A stretch of DNA of 64,000 nucleotides from Daucus carota subsp. sativus (taxonomy: Eukaryota; Streptophyta; Magnoliopsida; Apiales; Apiaceae), in NCBI RefSeq assembly GCF_001625215.2, contig NC_030387.2, positions 26,052,517 through 26,116,516 on the forward strand. Direction: 5' to 3'. The first letter of the stretch is position 1. Each line of letters opens with the position of its first letter. A program made the position numbers and the translations under genes. The notes under the pieces are model-generated. The model saw only the letters and a program-made list of their open reading frames with translations, made no database searches and was not told where the DNA came from. Shown piece by piece: positions 1 through 10,903 of this stretch.

Positions 1-931
1 CAGGGAAGGTGTTCTGAATTAAAGGGAGGACGATTTCCAGTGTTCCCAACACAGCATAATGCAGCACATCCTTGGCAAAAAAACCATTTCCCACATGAGA
101 CTCGAGGTCGATGACTTCTTCAGCAAAAACTGGGGCTATCTTATCTAGACAACCAGAGTTTATGATTTCCATGGCCCGAGCACTAAGTCTACCATCATCA
201 TAGAAGGCAAATTCCTTGTACATCTTCTCCTTACCTTTACCTTCAAACCCAAAACAGCGTGCCTTCAGGAGGGGAGAGTTGACAAGAACATCAGGAAAAG
301 GCAGAACGATACTCTCACGCTTCCTCTTGAGTGGTGGTGGAGAAGCATCCTCAACCTCGCCCTCTCCAAAGTTAGGGACCAGTTCATGAATGGGAGAAGG
401 TAGAACAAGGCCCATGTCCCTTTCCAGGTAGTATTTGAGGTCCCCAAAGATGCCAGGAGCCTCCGCAAAACAGGTCATGTGACGGAGGCCATACTCAGCC
501 ATGTATTTCGCAGTGGCGTTCATGTGCTGAGGGATACATGAGAGTTTCCTGTGGGTGATGCCTGGCTTGTAGTGATTAGCCTGTACAGTATTGAACAGTC
601 CATAAGCCTCAAGTTGGTCAGCATTAAGAACAATGTGCTCCTGGAGACGGATGGTTTCATACACTTCAATGTTTGAAGTTTCGATGTGGGTGAGCTCCCA
701 TTTCTTTTTCTGGCAGTAAATACAGGCCGCTTGGATCCCGAGAAGTATTGCTTGCTCCTCCATCAACTCGTTCACCACCCCTAGGGCACCCCACAACTTA
801 CCTCCCTCTCCATCCCTAATAAGGACACCCACTGCCACAGTGTTGCCATTAGCGAGAGGGGCTTGAGAGATTTCACAATGAACATTAATTTTCAAGAAAC
901 CTTCATCTGGCACTTCCCAAATGTGCTCCAT
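1..931 (-). CDS. RNase H-like (RVT_3 type) domain protein, 3' end beyond window
   Basis: An uninterrupted frame of 310 codons starts at the ATG at 929-931 (MEHIWEVPDEGF...) and is still open at base 1, so the C-terminus is missing. Residues about 8-150 have the layout of the plant RVT_3 RNase H-like fold: FLKINV, then VAVGVLIRDGEGG, EEQAILLGIQAA, HIETSNIEVYE and a final helix with NATAKYMAEYGL. The acidic residues usual in this fold are mostly replaced (NVH instead of NVD, IETSN instead of ESDS), so RNase H activity is doubtful. Downstream comes a region with EAPGIFGDLKYYLE and a basic stretch, PPPLKRKRES. A relative of that region lies at 60927-61098. A splice-acceptor-like TTTTCTTTCAG just upstream of the ATG suggests a 5'UTR intron. 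It could be a host gene or a domesticated retroelement RNase H. The frame is certain; the function is unknown. Confidence 0.6.
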   Translation of the reverse strand, partial: MEHIWEVPDEGFLKINVHCEISQAPLANGNTVAVGVLIRDGEGGKLWGALGVVNELMEEQAILLGIQAACIYCQKKKWELTHIETSNIEVYETIRLQEHIVLNADQLEAYGLFNTVQANHYKPGITHRKLSCIPQHMNATAKYMAEYGLRHMTCFAEAPGIFGDLKYYLERDMGLVLPSPIHELVPNFGEGEVEDASPPPLKRKRESIVLPFPDVLVNSPLLKARCFGFEGKGKEKMYKEFAFYDDGRLSARAMEIINSGCLDKIAPVFAEEVIDLESHVGNGFFAKDVLHYAVLGTLEIVLPLIQNTFP

Positions 932-1380
932 TGAGAGAGAAAGGAGGAACTGAAAGAAAAATATGAAGAGAAGGAGAGAGATAGGAAGCACCAAGGCTTT
1001 GAGAAGACAATATAAAGAAGTATATGTAAGCTGAGCAGAAGGGCCATGCTGTGTACTTGACATAAAGCTGAAAAAATGTTCACCATGTCATCCTTAAAAC
1101 CAATGGATTCTCGAGAGCTAGCCGTCAATTGTAGAGGAAATCTCACACTGTTCTAGAAAATCAAGATTTTTTTTTTGCAGCCAAAAACTTTCACAGATGG
1201 CTGATATAGCATAGAAAAACACATAAGCCTTGGGAGACGTGTTAAGCTGCTACAACTCTGAGGATAGGCATGCATGTCTATATAGGAGCTAGGAGATTTT
1301 GAAAACTAAAACTAATAAAGCCCGGGAAAAGATGCTGCTTTATATCTTTAGGACCGTTAAAGATTATTTAAATTAAAAAA
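932..1380 (-). promoter_or_regulatory. Upstream region of the RNase H-like ORF, with candidate TATA box
   Basis: No conserved coding sequence is seen here. On the minus strand a TATA-like CTATATAG lies at 1278-1285, about 350 bases above the ATG at 931. Pyrimidine-rich sequence with an AG lies immediately before the ATG. This fits a short promoter plus a leader with an intron, but it rests on motif position only. Confidence 0.25.
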
Positions 1381-2465
1381 CTAATACAAATCTGCACCAC
1401 AATACTGTTGCATACCGGGTCTATTAAGTCCATCCTTGGCCAATCGATCTGCATCGTCATTTAAAATGCTAGGGACGTACTGGATGCATGCATAACGATG
1501 TAACACGTGATTAAGATCAAAAGAAGGCTTTAATAGAGGGAAAGAGAAATCCAGCCCCTTATATATCGCATTAATGGCTCCAATGGAGTCGGAGCAAATT
1601 AAAACCTGATGATTGGAGGGCTGCCAATCATTAATGAACTTGAGGGCATGAATAATAGCCAAAATTTCAGCTTCCAGAGGGCTATATGCTGAAACCGGAG
1701 ACGAAAAGCAATAAATAAGTCGACCCGACTTAAGCTTTATTGTACCACCTATACCCGCCTTACAACTGCTCCAACTGCATGGAAGCCAAGCCGCATCCAC
1801 CGCACATATAGCACCATAAAATTCCTTTTTGAATTTCCAGAAGTTATCCGAAACAAGATTTTGATGTATATGGAGCGTACCTACAGGGTTCACCCTCCAC
1901 ATAGGATCATCCCCCCATGTCATGAGTTTCGAGGCTAAACCCCACTTACTAACCCTGACAAGAATTAGCTTCTTAATATTTGCAATGCTGGGTCGAGATG
2001 CATTGAAGATTAGTTCGTTGCGAACTAGCCAGATTGTCCACAGTGACGCAGCCACCACCAAGTGCCACACCTTGGCAATGAACTTTTGACGCTGAACATT
2101 TAGAATACTGTATAGACAGAAGCTACTTATTCTTGAGAAAATATGATTCCATCCCCACCACGAACCAATAAAGGTCCACACTTCATTGGCCAAGGGGCAT
2201 GCCCTGAAGAGATGATCCAATGTTTCTTCGTGTGCAGAACACCAGGGGCACACAGTGTCGAGACCATCTATCCTTGAACGTAAGAAGCTTCTTGTAGGTA
2301 GAATCTTACGTGAAACCTTCCATAGAAATGTCGCGATGCGCGGAGGAACTTTTATGGACCAGATAAGCTGCCATAATCTCTTCATTTCGAACGAGGGCAC
2401 TGTATAGTTCCGCTGAGTAAAATAATGGTACCCCGTAGCAGTGGTATAACGACACTTATATCTTA
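1381..2465 (-). pseudogene. LINE ORF2 3' fragment (zf-RVT plus RNase H)
   Basis: The minus-strand frame from about 2465 to the stop at 1381-1383 is open and encodes only the C-terminal part of a plant non-LTR retrotransposon ORF2. The zf-RVT module is seen as WQLIWSIKVPPRIATFLWK followed by CPWCSAHEETLDHLFRACP (a C-x2-C...H...C pattern). An RNase H-like domain follows (AVDAAWLP, IGGTIKLKSGRL, PLEAEILAIIHAL, ICSDSIGAINAI, ADRLAKDGL) with its D-E-D acidic residues present. The endonuclease and reverse transcriptase parts are absent, and coding likeness fades near 2465 into AT-rich DNA. No poly(A) tail is evident after the stop. It is a separate copy from the LINE at 2603-5944 and in opposite orientation. 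Confidence 0.8.
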
Positions 2466-2612
2466 GTTAAATAATTTGCATTTCAAAAAGTTATAATCAA
2501 TAATATTTTACATGCATTTCATAGCTACTAAGTTCTTGAATAAAAAGGTTACATGATAATATAATGATATATAAAAAGAATAATGTCAAATTATATGACA
2601 TTAACAAGCAAA

Positions 2613-2945
2613 AACCTGGCCGAGGCAAACTGGTGGAAAAAACGTGTATTGCGATCCCCTTCATGTAACCAAAAATTCTTAGCTCTCTGCTTCCAAAATA
2701 TCTCCTGCCTCTCTAGTAAGTTCATGTATTTCCATCGTATATCATTATATATTTGGATTCCTTGAGCATCTCTTCTCGATCGAAGCTTCCGCAGTTGCTT
2801 TCTATACCCTATACCCTGAGTCTTATATTCATCACTAACACCACCACCCCATTCCTGCAACTTAACGCTACAAACCTTAACCTTTTCCAAAATTCCCAGC
2901 CCTGTAGCCTCTTCCCAACTATTTTGCACCACTTTCGTACAATAC
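2613..2945 (-). pseudogene. LINE ORF2 segment, inverted 5' part
   Basis: Read on the minus strand, this encodes the linker between endonuclease and reverse transcriptase of a plant LINE: CTKVVQNSWEEA near 2920, then RWKYMNLLERQEIFWKQRAK and NFWLHEGDRNTRFFHQFASA near 2625. The motif WLKEGDRNTKFFH is a hallmark of plant L1-like ORF2 proteins. The next residues expected in the parent protein are found on the other strand from about 2950 (NSNGEWQES). Confidence 0.75.
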
Positions 2946-5900
2946 GTTGAATCGTACCAAGAACAGTAATGGTGAATGGCAAGAATCTAGTGCAAATATT
3001 CAAGGAGTAATTGTGGATTACTTTTCACAGTTGTTCACAACAACATCACTTGATGGGAGGTTATCTGAAAGGGATAAAGTGCATCGAATTCAGGAGAGTG
3101 ATAATGAGGATTTCATTAGAGAAATAACGGAGAAGGAGGTAAAAGATGCAACATTCTCGATGCATCCGGACAAATCACCGGGTCCAGATGGGTTAAACCC
3201 CGACTTTTTCCAATCCTTTTGGAGCGTGGTTGGAGCAGATGTGATTCGGTTTTGCCAAGATTTTATGCTTACAGGAGTACTGCCAGAGGGAGTAAACCAA
3301 GCGTTAGTCACTTTGATACCGAAAATTAAGGTTCCTCAAACAATGTCGGACCTTAGGCCAATATCGTATGTAATGTTCTGGTGCGCATCTTATCTAAAGT
3401 TTTAGCCAATCGGCTAAAACCAAGTTTGAAATCGATTATTTCATATAGACAGAGTGCGTTTATCGAAGGAAGATTACTTAGTGATAATGTAATGGTTGCG
3501 TATGAGGTGAATCACTATATGAGGCGTCACAAGGCAGTACTGGGATAGCAGGGTTGAAAATAGATATATCAAAAGCGTACGATAGATTGGAGTGGGGTTT
3601 TATTAAAAACATGATGGAAAAGTTTGGGTTTAGTGCAGTGTGGATTAATATATAGATTGATGAAATTTATCACCTCGGTATCATATACTTTTCTTCATGA
3701 TGGGGAGGAGTTCAGGAGGGTGGAGCCGCAGCGAGGATTACGCCAAGGTGATCCCATCTCATCGTATATCTATATAATGTGTGCTGAGGGATTAAGCTCT
3801 ATAATCCGTAGAAATGAAGAGGCAGGCCTTATTCATGGATGTACTGTGGCAAGAGGAGCTCCCACTATTTCGCACTTATTATTTGCAGACGATTGCTATT
3901 TCTTCTTTAAGGCCACATCAGCTGAAGCAAATGTGATGAAGAGGATTCTGAATCGTTATGAAAACATTTCTGGACAAGTGGTGAACTACAACAAGTCTTT
4001 GGTCACTTTTTCTCCGAATACTACGTTGGATAACAGGGTGGAGGTATGTAATCAGTTGGGCGTGACAGAGGCGGAAAAGCCTGGCCAGTATCTTGGTATG
4101 CCAATGCATATTGGGCGTAATAAGAGTTCAGAATTTGGTTTCTTGGTTGATCGAGTAGAGAAAAAGCTACAAGGATGGAACAATAAAACAATATCGAAGG
4201 CTGGTAAAATCGCGTTGCTCAAAACAACAGCTCAATCTATCCCTAATTTTTGGATGAATTTGTTGTTGATCCCTGTCGAGGTTTGTGAGAAAATTGAAAA
4301 GAAAATGAATACATATTGGTGGGGCAATGGAGGTGCAGGTAAGGGGATACATTGGATGTCTTGGGACCGTTTGTGTGTGGTGAAAGAAGAAGGAGGTCTG
4401 GGCTTTAAGAAGCTAAGGGAGTTCAATGTTGCCATGTTAGCTAAACAAGCATGGAGGTTAGTTAACAACAGTAATCCGTTGGTAACTAGAATGATGCAAG
4501 CAAGATACTATCCTGGTGCTGATTTTTTAAACGCAAAGTTAGGGTACAACCCGAGCTATGTGTGGCGTAGCTTGTTCGAGACTCAGGGGATTATTCAACA
4601 AGGTTGTCGAAGGCGTATTGGGAATGGAGAAGCTACAAGGGTATGGAAAGTACCCTGGCTACCATCTGTTGAAAACGGGTACCTAACTTCTCATATGTAT
4701 GCAGGGCTAGAGGACATAACAGTCCAGAGTCTAATGAATGAAAATAAAACACGGTGGGATGAAGATATTCTTGCAGATCTGTTTAATGAGCGTGACAGAG
4801 TATTAATCATGCAAATTCCAATACCTCTTCGGAGCAAAGAGGACACTTGGTACTGGAACTTTGCGGAGGATAGGGAATTTTCAGTGAGAAGCTGCTATAG
4901 AAGGTTACGGGGGGAATCAGAATGTGTTGACAGAGTTTTTTGGAAAAAGTTATGGGGTCTGAAGTTACCAGGTAAGGTTCTAAATTTTTTATGGCGTGCT
5001 TCGCGGGATGTCTTACCTACAGCAACGAATTTAAGATGCAAGCGGGTAGATATTAGTAGTGTTTGTTCTTGGTGCCAGCAGGGTGTCGAAAATGCTACAC
5101 ACGTGCTATTTGAGTGTGGCTTTGCTAGAGAGGTTTGGCAAGTAATGAGCTTGCATAATACAATACAGACAGAGGAGAATGATACAGTGCTGGGGATTTT
5201 GAAAAGAGCATTTCAGGTAAGTACTGCAGATCAATGTACTATGATAGGCATACTATGTTGGGGTCTCTAGCGTAGACGAAATAAATGGGTGTGGGAGAAA
5301 GCTACCATGTCAACATTTGGAGTTAAAACAATGGCAGTGAACATGCTCTCGGAATGGAAGCGAGCTCGTGAAGAAGATGAAAGAACTCAGATTTCAGCAC
5401 GCCTCAGTAGTAAGCAGTGGTGTAAGCCTCCGGATGGGTGGATTAAAATCAATGTAGAGGCGACATGTCAACAGAACACTGCATATATAGGAGTGGGATG
5501 TGTAGTGAGAGATGATGTGGGTGGGTTTCTTCGAGCACGAGCATGTAGGATTCGAAGTCGAGCATATGCCCGAGAAGCTGAAGCACTGAGCTTGAAGGAG
5601 GCTTTGTCTTGGATCAAAGAATGGAGAACTTTTAAGTGTATTTTCGAGATGGATGCTAAACTACTGATGGATGCACTGCATAGTACGAAGCCAGGAAAAT
5701 CTTTTTTTGATATGTTGGTAGATGATTGTAAGGAATTGATCAAACACTTTGAGGAGGTGTTATTTGTTTTTGTTCATCGGTCTGCGAATAATGTAGCCCA
5801 TATGTTAGCTCAGGCTGCTTATTCTACGTCAGATCCTCATGAGTGGTATTACACTGCTACTGATTTTATCGTTTGTAATCTTCCCCTGGAGGGTGTTTAA
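2946..5900 (+). pseudogene. LINE ORF2 (reverse transcriptase, zf-RVT, RNase H), disrupted
   Basis: The order of domains is that of a plant LINE ORF2. The reverse transcriptase covers about 2950-4100, with KSPGPDGLNPDFF, DISKAYDRLEW, PQRGLRQGDPISSYI and the catalytic LLFADD at 3876-3893. The zf-RVT is at about 4840-5130 (WYWNFAEDREFSVRSCYRRL; CSWCQQGVENATHVLFEC). RNase H lies at 5400-5880. The frame breaks near 3375, near 3540 and near 3650. A TAG at 5268-5270 interrupts an otherwise continuous frame six codons before the last open stretch. In the RNase H domain the first catalytic Asp is replaced (INVEAT). The final stop is at 5898-5900. It cannot make a full protein. Confidence 0.8.
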
Positions 5901-5944
5901 TGCAAGTACGAAGTTTTCAAAAAAAACAAAAAAAAACAAGCAAA

Positions 5945-6169
5945 GTCCTAACGGAAATATGAATTTCCCATTATTCTTCAAAATAAATTAAATTATATCC
6001 ATTAGTGGAGCCCACCCAAAAAATCCATTGCGTTCAATCTGACAAAATCTGAGCTATCATCAACTCCCTATCCCCCTATACATACATACACAATCACATA
6101 CATATATACACACAAACGCCGCACGCTCCCCTCAATTCATTACTACGTTCTTTCTCAATTCTCACATCC
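5945..6169 (+). promoter_or_regulatory. Promoter and 5' leader of IWS1
   Basis: This short region lies between the LINE and the IWS1 start codon. It holds CCCCCTATACATACATACAC near 6071-6090, a possible TATA element, followed by a pyrimidine-rich leader with CTCCCCTCAATTC. The LINE insertion therefore sits within about 225 bases of the IWS1 coding start. No defined operator could be recognised. Confidence 0.3.
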
Positions 6170-9100
6170 ATGGCTTACAATAACGATCCGTAAGTTCATA
6201 TCTTTATCTTTTCAATTCAACTTTTAATTGATTAATTTCTAGGGTTTTCATCAATTAATTAAACTCAATTTTATAATTGTGGTGTTTGATTGTGTGTGTA
6301 TGCAGGTACCGCGATGAAGATGGGGAGCCATTGATGGACTTAGATGATGCGTATCAATCCGATCAAGAACCGCAGCCGGAGACTTTAGTTGATGACGTTG
6401 ACGACGCCGATTGGCGCCGCCGGGAGCGATCTCCGACGCCGGTTTATAATGAGGATTCCAAGTCAAAGCCGCGGAAGAGGTTGATTAAGAAGAGTGGTGG
6501 CGGGGATGAGGCGGTGCCGGATTTTGGGCTCGGGGATGATGATTTGGATGATCCGGCGGCGGGTGTGAGGGATGAGTCGGATGGGGAGTATGCGAATGTT
6601 GGGGAGAAGAGGAGTGGGGGGAAGGATAAGAGGGAGAAGAAGAAGGGGAAGATGGAGAGGAGGGAGAAGAGTGGGGGAGAGAGGAGGGAGAAGTTTAGGG
6701 TTAAGAAGAGGAGTAGAGATGATAAGGAGGTTAAGGAGATGTGGGATACTATTGCTGGTGGCGATTCCGAGGTGTGTTTATGATTGGATTTCAAAAGATT
6801 GTGTTTTTATTTGGTTTTTTGGTGTATGTGATTCATTAGGTTTATTGTCGTGTGCTTGATCTTTATCAGGATTATTTTCTTGTTTTGCTATCATTTGGGG
6901 CAATGTGGCCTTTTATATTCTTTTATGTTTGTGTAATTGGTCTTTAGTTTGTCTATGTGATTCTCTTGTGATGGCGAGGCAAGGATTGTTTTTGGGCGAA
7001 AGAATGGGTTTTTGGGTGGTTTATGGTAGCGTTTTATTTACTTTGTTAAAGTTTTCAATGTGCGAGGAGTCTGCTTATATTTTCTTGAGATTTACATTGT
7101 GTTTTGTTGCCTGAATAGAGGAAAGTATTCTTCTGGTGTTCTTCTTGAAGGACTATTGTGTTATTTGTAGAGTGTAGAGTATAATAATTTTAGTGTTGGA
7201 GGTAATCACATTAACATACTCAGTGGGCATTCGTAGATTCTTTGGTTTCTGATCCACTAGTTTCATTATTCATTACTGTCAGTTTATTGTTTGTTTGTTT
7301 CTTCCTTCTAATATTGAAGGGTGAGAATTGTAGTGATGTTGCCAATATTCTCTCTTGGCAATAGTATATGTCAACTGCTATCTAAATATATTCTTCTTTT
7401 ATACAGGATGATCAAGATGGTGTTAAAATGGCGGATGACGACAACTTTATAGATGATACTGGAGTTGATCCTGCTGACCGCTATGGAAGTGATAATGAAC
7501 CACATTCTCCTGGGAATGCTCCTCAGGTAGGATTCGAGCCCTTCTGTAGTCAAGTCCAGTAGATTCTGTGATATTTTGCCATCGCTTATCCCCAATTAAA
7601 CAAAATTCTGCAAGAATTGTTTGGCTTCCTATCATAATGTTCCATGCAATGACTTTGGCAGGCAGAGGAGGGTGAGGAGGATGATGAAATGAAGGATCTC
7701 TTCAAAATGGGCAAGAAAAAGAAGAAAAGTGAGAAAAGTGCTGCCGAGATTTCGCTGCTAGTTGAAAAAGTCATGGCTGAGCTGGAAATATGCGCTGAAG
7801 AAGATGCCAAACTGAACATGTTGTCCAAGCCTGCCATAAACAAACTTAAGAAGCTCCCTCTTCTTACAGAAGTCCTTTCCAAGTATGTTTGTTAATGATA
7901 TTTGCTCCTTCTGTTGGTGTATATTGTTGACTGTTTACTTATTTATTCCCTTTATAATCATTCTTGGTGCAGGAAACAACTACAACAAGAATTCCTGGAT
8001 CATGGAGTATTAACTCTTTTAAAGAATTGGCTTGAGCCTCTTCCAGATGGGAGCTTACCCAATATTAATATCCGTGCAGCAATATTGAAGATATTGACTG
8101 AGGTATATTACTTTGCCCTCTGCATCTTATCACTTGCATATGGTTATTAATAATCTTAACGTATCAAACAAAAATGTTAACGTAGATGATTCTTTGTTTA
8201 TCTTCTAGTTTCCAATTGATTTAGAGCAGTTCGATAGAAGGGAGCAGTTGAAAAAGAGTGGTCTCGGGAAAGTAAGTTTGTCTCCAATGAACAATATTAA
8301 TCTTTCTTTCTCGGGTAATAACAAGAACATTATTACTAACAACCTATTCTTTCCTTTTCAGGTCATCATGTTTCTGTCAAAATCTGATGAAGAGATCACA
8401 TCAAACAGGAAAATTGCCAAGGATCTAGTCGACAAATGGGTAAATCCTTTTCCTATCCGTCACTTTTACATTTCTCCTCCCTGACACATAACTCTGACCT
8501 CTTGTCGCGAAAGAGAAGCAGACCCTGGTTGCATGTATATCTCGTAGTGGTTAAAAGTTAAAACTTGAATTGCAATGTGTTGCATCCAATTAAACTTGTC
8601 TTTCATGAGTCTCCCCAAATTTGTTTTGATATCTTTGTACTTGTGTAAATGTGGATGTTCTTGCTGCAGTCTCGACCAATATTTAATAAGAGTACAAGAT
8701 TTGAGGATATGAGAAATTTTGATGATGAGAGAGCACCCTTCCGAAGGTCATCAGGGAAGAAGTATGCACTTAATTTTTTTCACATCTCCAGTATTTTATC
8801 GCAGCTCTATAGGGAAACACCTGTATAATATGTCTGTGTGTGTGTTGTGGACTTGTGGTGATGTATATATGGCTTTCCTGACCTATGGTATGCCTTTTTT
8901 TGACAGGCCAATAAATAAAGCTAGTGGGATGCAATCAAGAGATGATGATTTTGATTTGGCTGAATTTTCACAGTACGTCTTTGCAATATATTAGACAATC
9001 TCGATGGTCCCCTGTAGTATGTTAATGATAAGTATGCCAGGCAATATGCTCTTATTAGTAAGTCTAGCATGTTGCACCATGTCTGTTGCATATGGTTCAG

Positions 9101-9961
9101 AAAATTTCTTTCATGGACAATGCAGGGAATCCAAGTCTAGCCAGTCATCTTCTAGGCAGCATGCCTCGAGGCCTGAGGCCATGCCACTGGATTTTATGGT
9201 GCGCCCCCAATCCAAAATTGATCCAGATGAGATTCGGGCCAGAGCTAAACAAGTCGTCCATGATCAGCGTCGCCTTAAGGTTCACTTTTTACATCTTATT
9301 GAACTTATTTTGGTCCTTAGGATAAGGATTGCTAAGTGTTTATACCTGGAGGGATAAATGGGGTGGGTATGTGATTTAATTTTCGGGGGGACAACCCCGC
9401 CCTGCAGTTCGATAGATAGTACATAAAATATATATTCTAATACTTTTATTGATATGTATAGTATGAATTAAAAACGAACTTTTTTCCTTAGTTTATTTTA
9501 AAAAATGTATTGAGTGATTGAGCAAGACATGAAATGAACGTCAAATATAGGGAAACGGGGTTGGGACAAAAGAAGAAGGGGAATTACAAAATCTCTGTGC
9601 TCAGAGAGATCCCTGCAGGTATATGTAGCAGGAACAGGGATTTATTATCCGAAGGTTTAGGATTTGACATCCCTCCTCCATACCCATCCTACTGAGATCC
9701 CTAAATAGGTAAACCAAATGAAGACTGTTTCTCATGGTAGTCTGTGACCTTAGTCATGCTGTGTTAGTAGGCCAGTAGGGTCTTCTGTCTGGTGATTATC
9801 TGTTCTGCTGTGTTAATTCGGATTGGTTCTAATCTTTGTACTTGATATTGTGCTTCTTTCAGATGAATAAGAAGTTGCAACAGCTTAAAGCCCCTAAAAA
9901 GAAGCAGCTCCAAGCTACAAAGCTCAGTGTGGAAGGTCGGGGCATGGTGAAATACCTGTGA
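6170..9961 (+). CDS. IWS1: Transcription elongation factor IWS1/SPN1 homologue
   Basis: Eleven exons with GT-AG introns keep one frame: 6170-6189, 6306-6771, 7407-7526, 7662-7882, 7973-8102, 8209-8271, 8362-8439, 8670-8761, 8907-8972, 9126-9279 and 9863-9961. The product is 502 residues. The N-terminal half is acidic and basic by turns (DEDGEPLMDLDDAYQSDQE; RREKSGGERREKFRVKKRS), as in IWS1. The TFIIS N-terminal (LW/TND) domain spans about residues 245-370: LVEKVMAELEICAEED, LPLLTEVLSKKQLQQEFLD, VLTLLKNWLEPLPDGSLP, IRAAILKILTEFPID, SGLGKVIMFLSKSDEE, and AKDLVDKWSRPIF. The C-terminus has RRSSGKK and a basic tail ending in GMVKYL. IWS1 binds Spt6 in the nucleus and acts in RNA polymerase II elongation; in Arabidopsis it is linked to brassinosteroid-responsive transcription and histone methylation (family knowledge). 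No defect is seen. Confidence 0.93.
9350..9705. repeat. Possible degenerate MITE in IWS1 intron 10
   Basis: Intron 10 (9280-9862) is the longest but one in IWS1. It contains a segment whose ends are imperfect inverted repeats: agggat...gggtgggtatg near 9351-9372 and catacccatc...atccct near 9681-9704. No clear target duplication is visible. The segment is G/C-richer than the rest of the intron. Confidence 0.25.
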
Positions 9962-10903
9962 GGCCTAACTTAGTGTCCCCCGAGGTGTTTGGTAGATTAC
10001 CCTGCAAAAAGAATGTAGCAGATGCACCCGAATGATTCATTACCGTTATGGGTGAATATGCTGTTGTACGATACCAATAAGCTGTATCAGTTTTCTGCTT
10101 CATGGCACAACCTTTTTGGATGGCAAGAGTTGCTGGGATCAAGCTCTACCATAGTACCCCTGTATACATGAGAGGGGGAGGAATTGGTCAACGTACAAAT
10201 GGGAGAAAACTAATTTTCTTTTGAATGTAAGCCTTTATTTAATAAGTTAAAACTGCTTTTTTCCCCTTCCAAATAACGCTTAGTTTGGATCCTTAAATTG
10301 TACTAAAGTGTTTTCGTAGTTGTGGGTTTGAGTAGTTTTGCTTCATTCTTGAACTATTAAAGATGCCGCCGGGATTTTCTGTCAATTTTATTTTTGATCG
10401 CTTCGAAAGAATTGAACGAGGAGCTGTATGAGGTGAAAATCTCATGTACGTTTCAGTAGAGTGGCATCATATTTCCTAAAATTTGATTGCAACAGTCCGC
10501 CCATGGCGCAGACTTAATTTCCAATAAATTGGTACATTGTGTGACAGGTAATATATGTCTTTCATATATGTAATTGCGCAATGTAGCAACATAGTGCAAA
10601 TCGGCAAAATCGGCTCCGGAGAGAGGTTAAGCGGAACTTTTGATGGGGAAAAATCCGGAATTTTATGGTAAAATTGAGCATCTGGTTCTCTCTTTTGGTC
10701 CGAACTGAACGAAAACATGATTTAATATTTACAATCTTTTACTAATCACTTTCTCTGTTTTTGCACACTGTTAAGCAAAATCTACACATTCACTTTCTTT
10801 CAATCTTTTTACTGCTGACAAACATTTGATTCATTAATATCGACAGCACCGTCAACAATGTGCATTTCTCCGTAAGAATTCTGGATGTTTACCTGTCAGA
10901 GTA
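9962..10903. other. Intergenic region between convergent IWS1 and CHX
   Basis: This region holds the 3' ends of both genes. On the plus strand about 300 bases after the IWS1 stop look like 3'UTR (TTTATTTAATAAG near 10230). I see no further gene, RNA gene or repeat. The short frames here are not conserved in any way I recognise. Confidence 0.4.

Larger units (their letters stand above)
2603..5944 (+). mobile_element. 5'-truncated LINE with inverted 5' segment (twin priming)
   Basis: This is a non-LTR retrotransposon copy bounded by the direct repeat aacaagcaaa at 2603-2612 and 5935-5944, taken as the target-site duplication. The body has two parts. About 2613-2945 is ORF2 sequence in minus orientation. 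About 2946-5918 is the following ORF2 sequence in plus orientation, ending in an A-rich tail (about 5919-5936). The inverted piece ends in the protein order just where the plus piece starts, as expected of an inversion of the 5' end during target-primed reverse transcription. Three frameshifts and one in-frame stop make it inactive. Confidence 0.75.

Noticed and set aside
892..1146. 84-codon minus-strand frame rich in Ser/Leu/Phe
   Set aside because: It overlaps the start of the RNase H-like ORF in another frame and follows a pyrimidine-rich leader. It shows no domain.
6444..6859. Open frames on both strands over IWS1 exon 2
   Set aside because: They are by-products of the biased GAG/AGG codons of the charged IWS1 exon in other frames.
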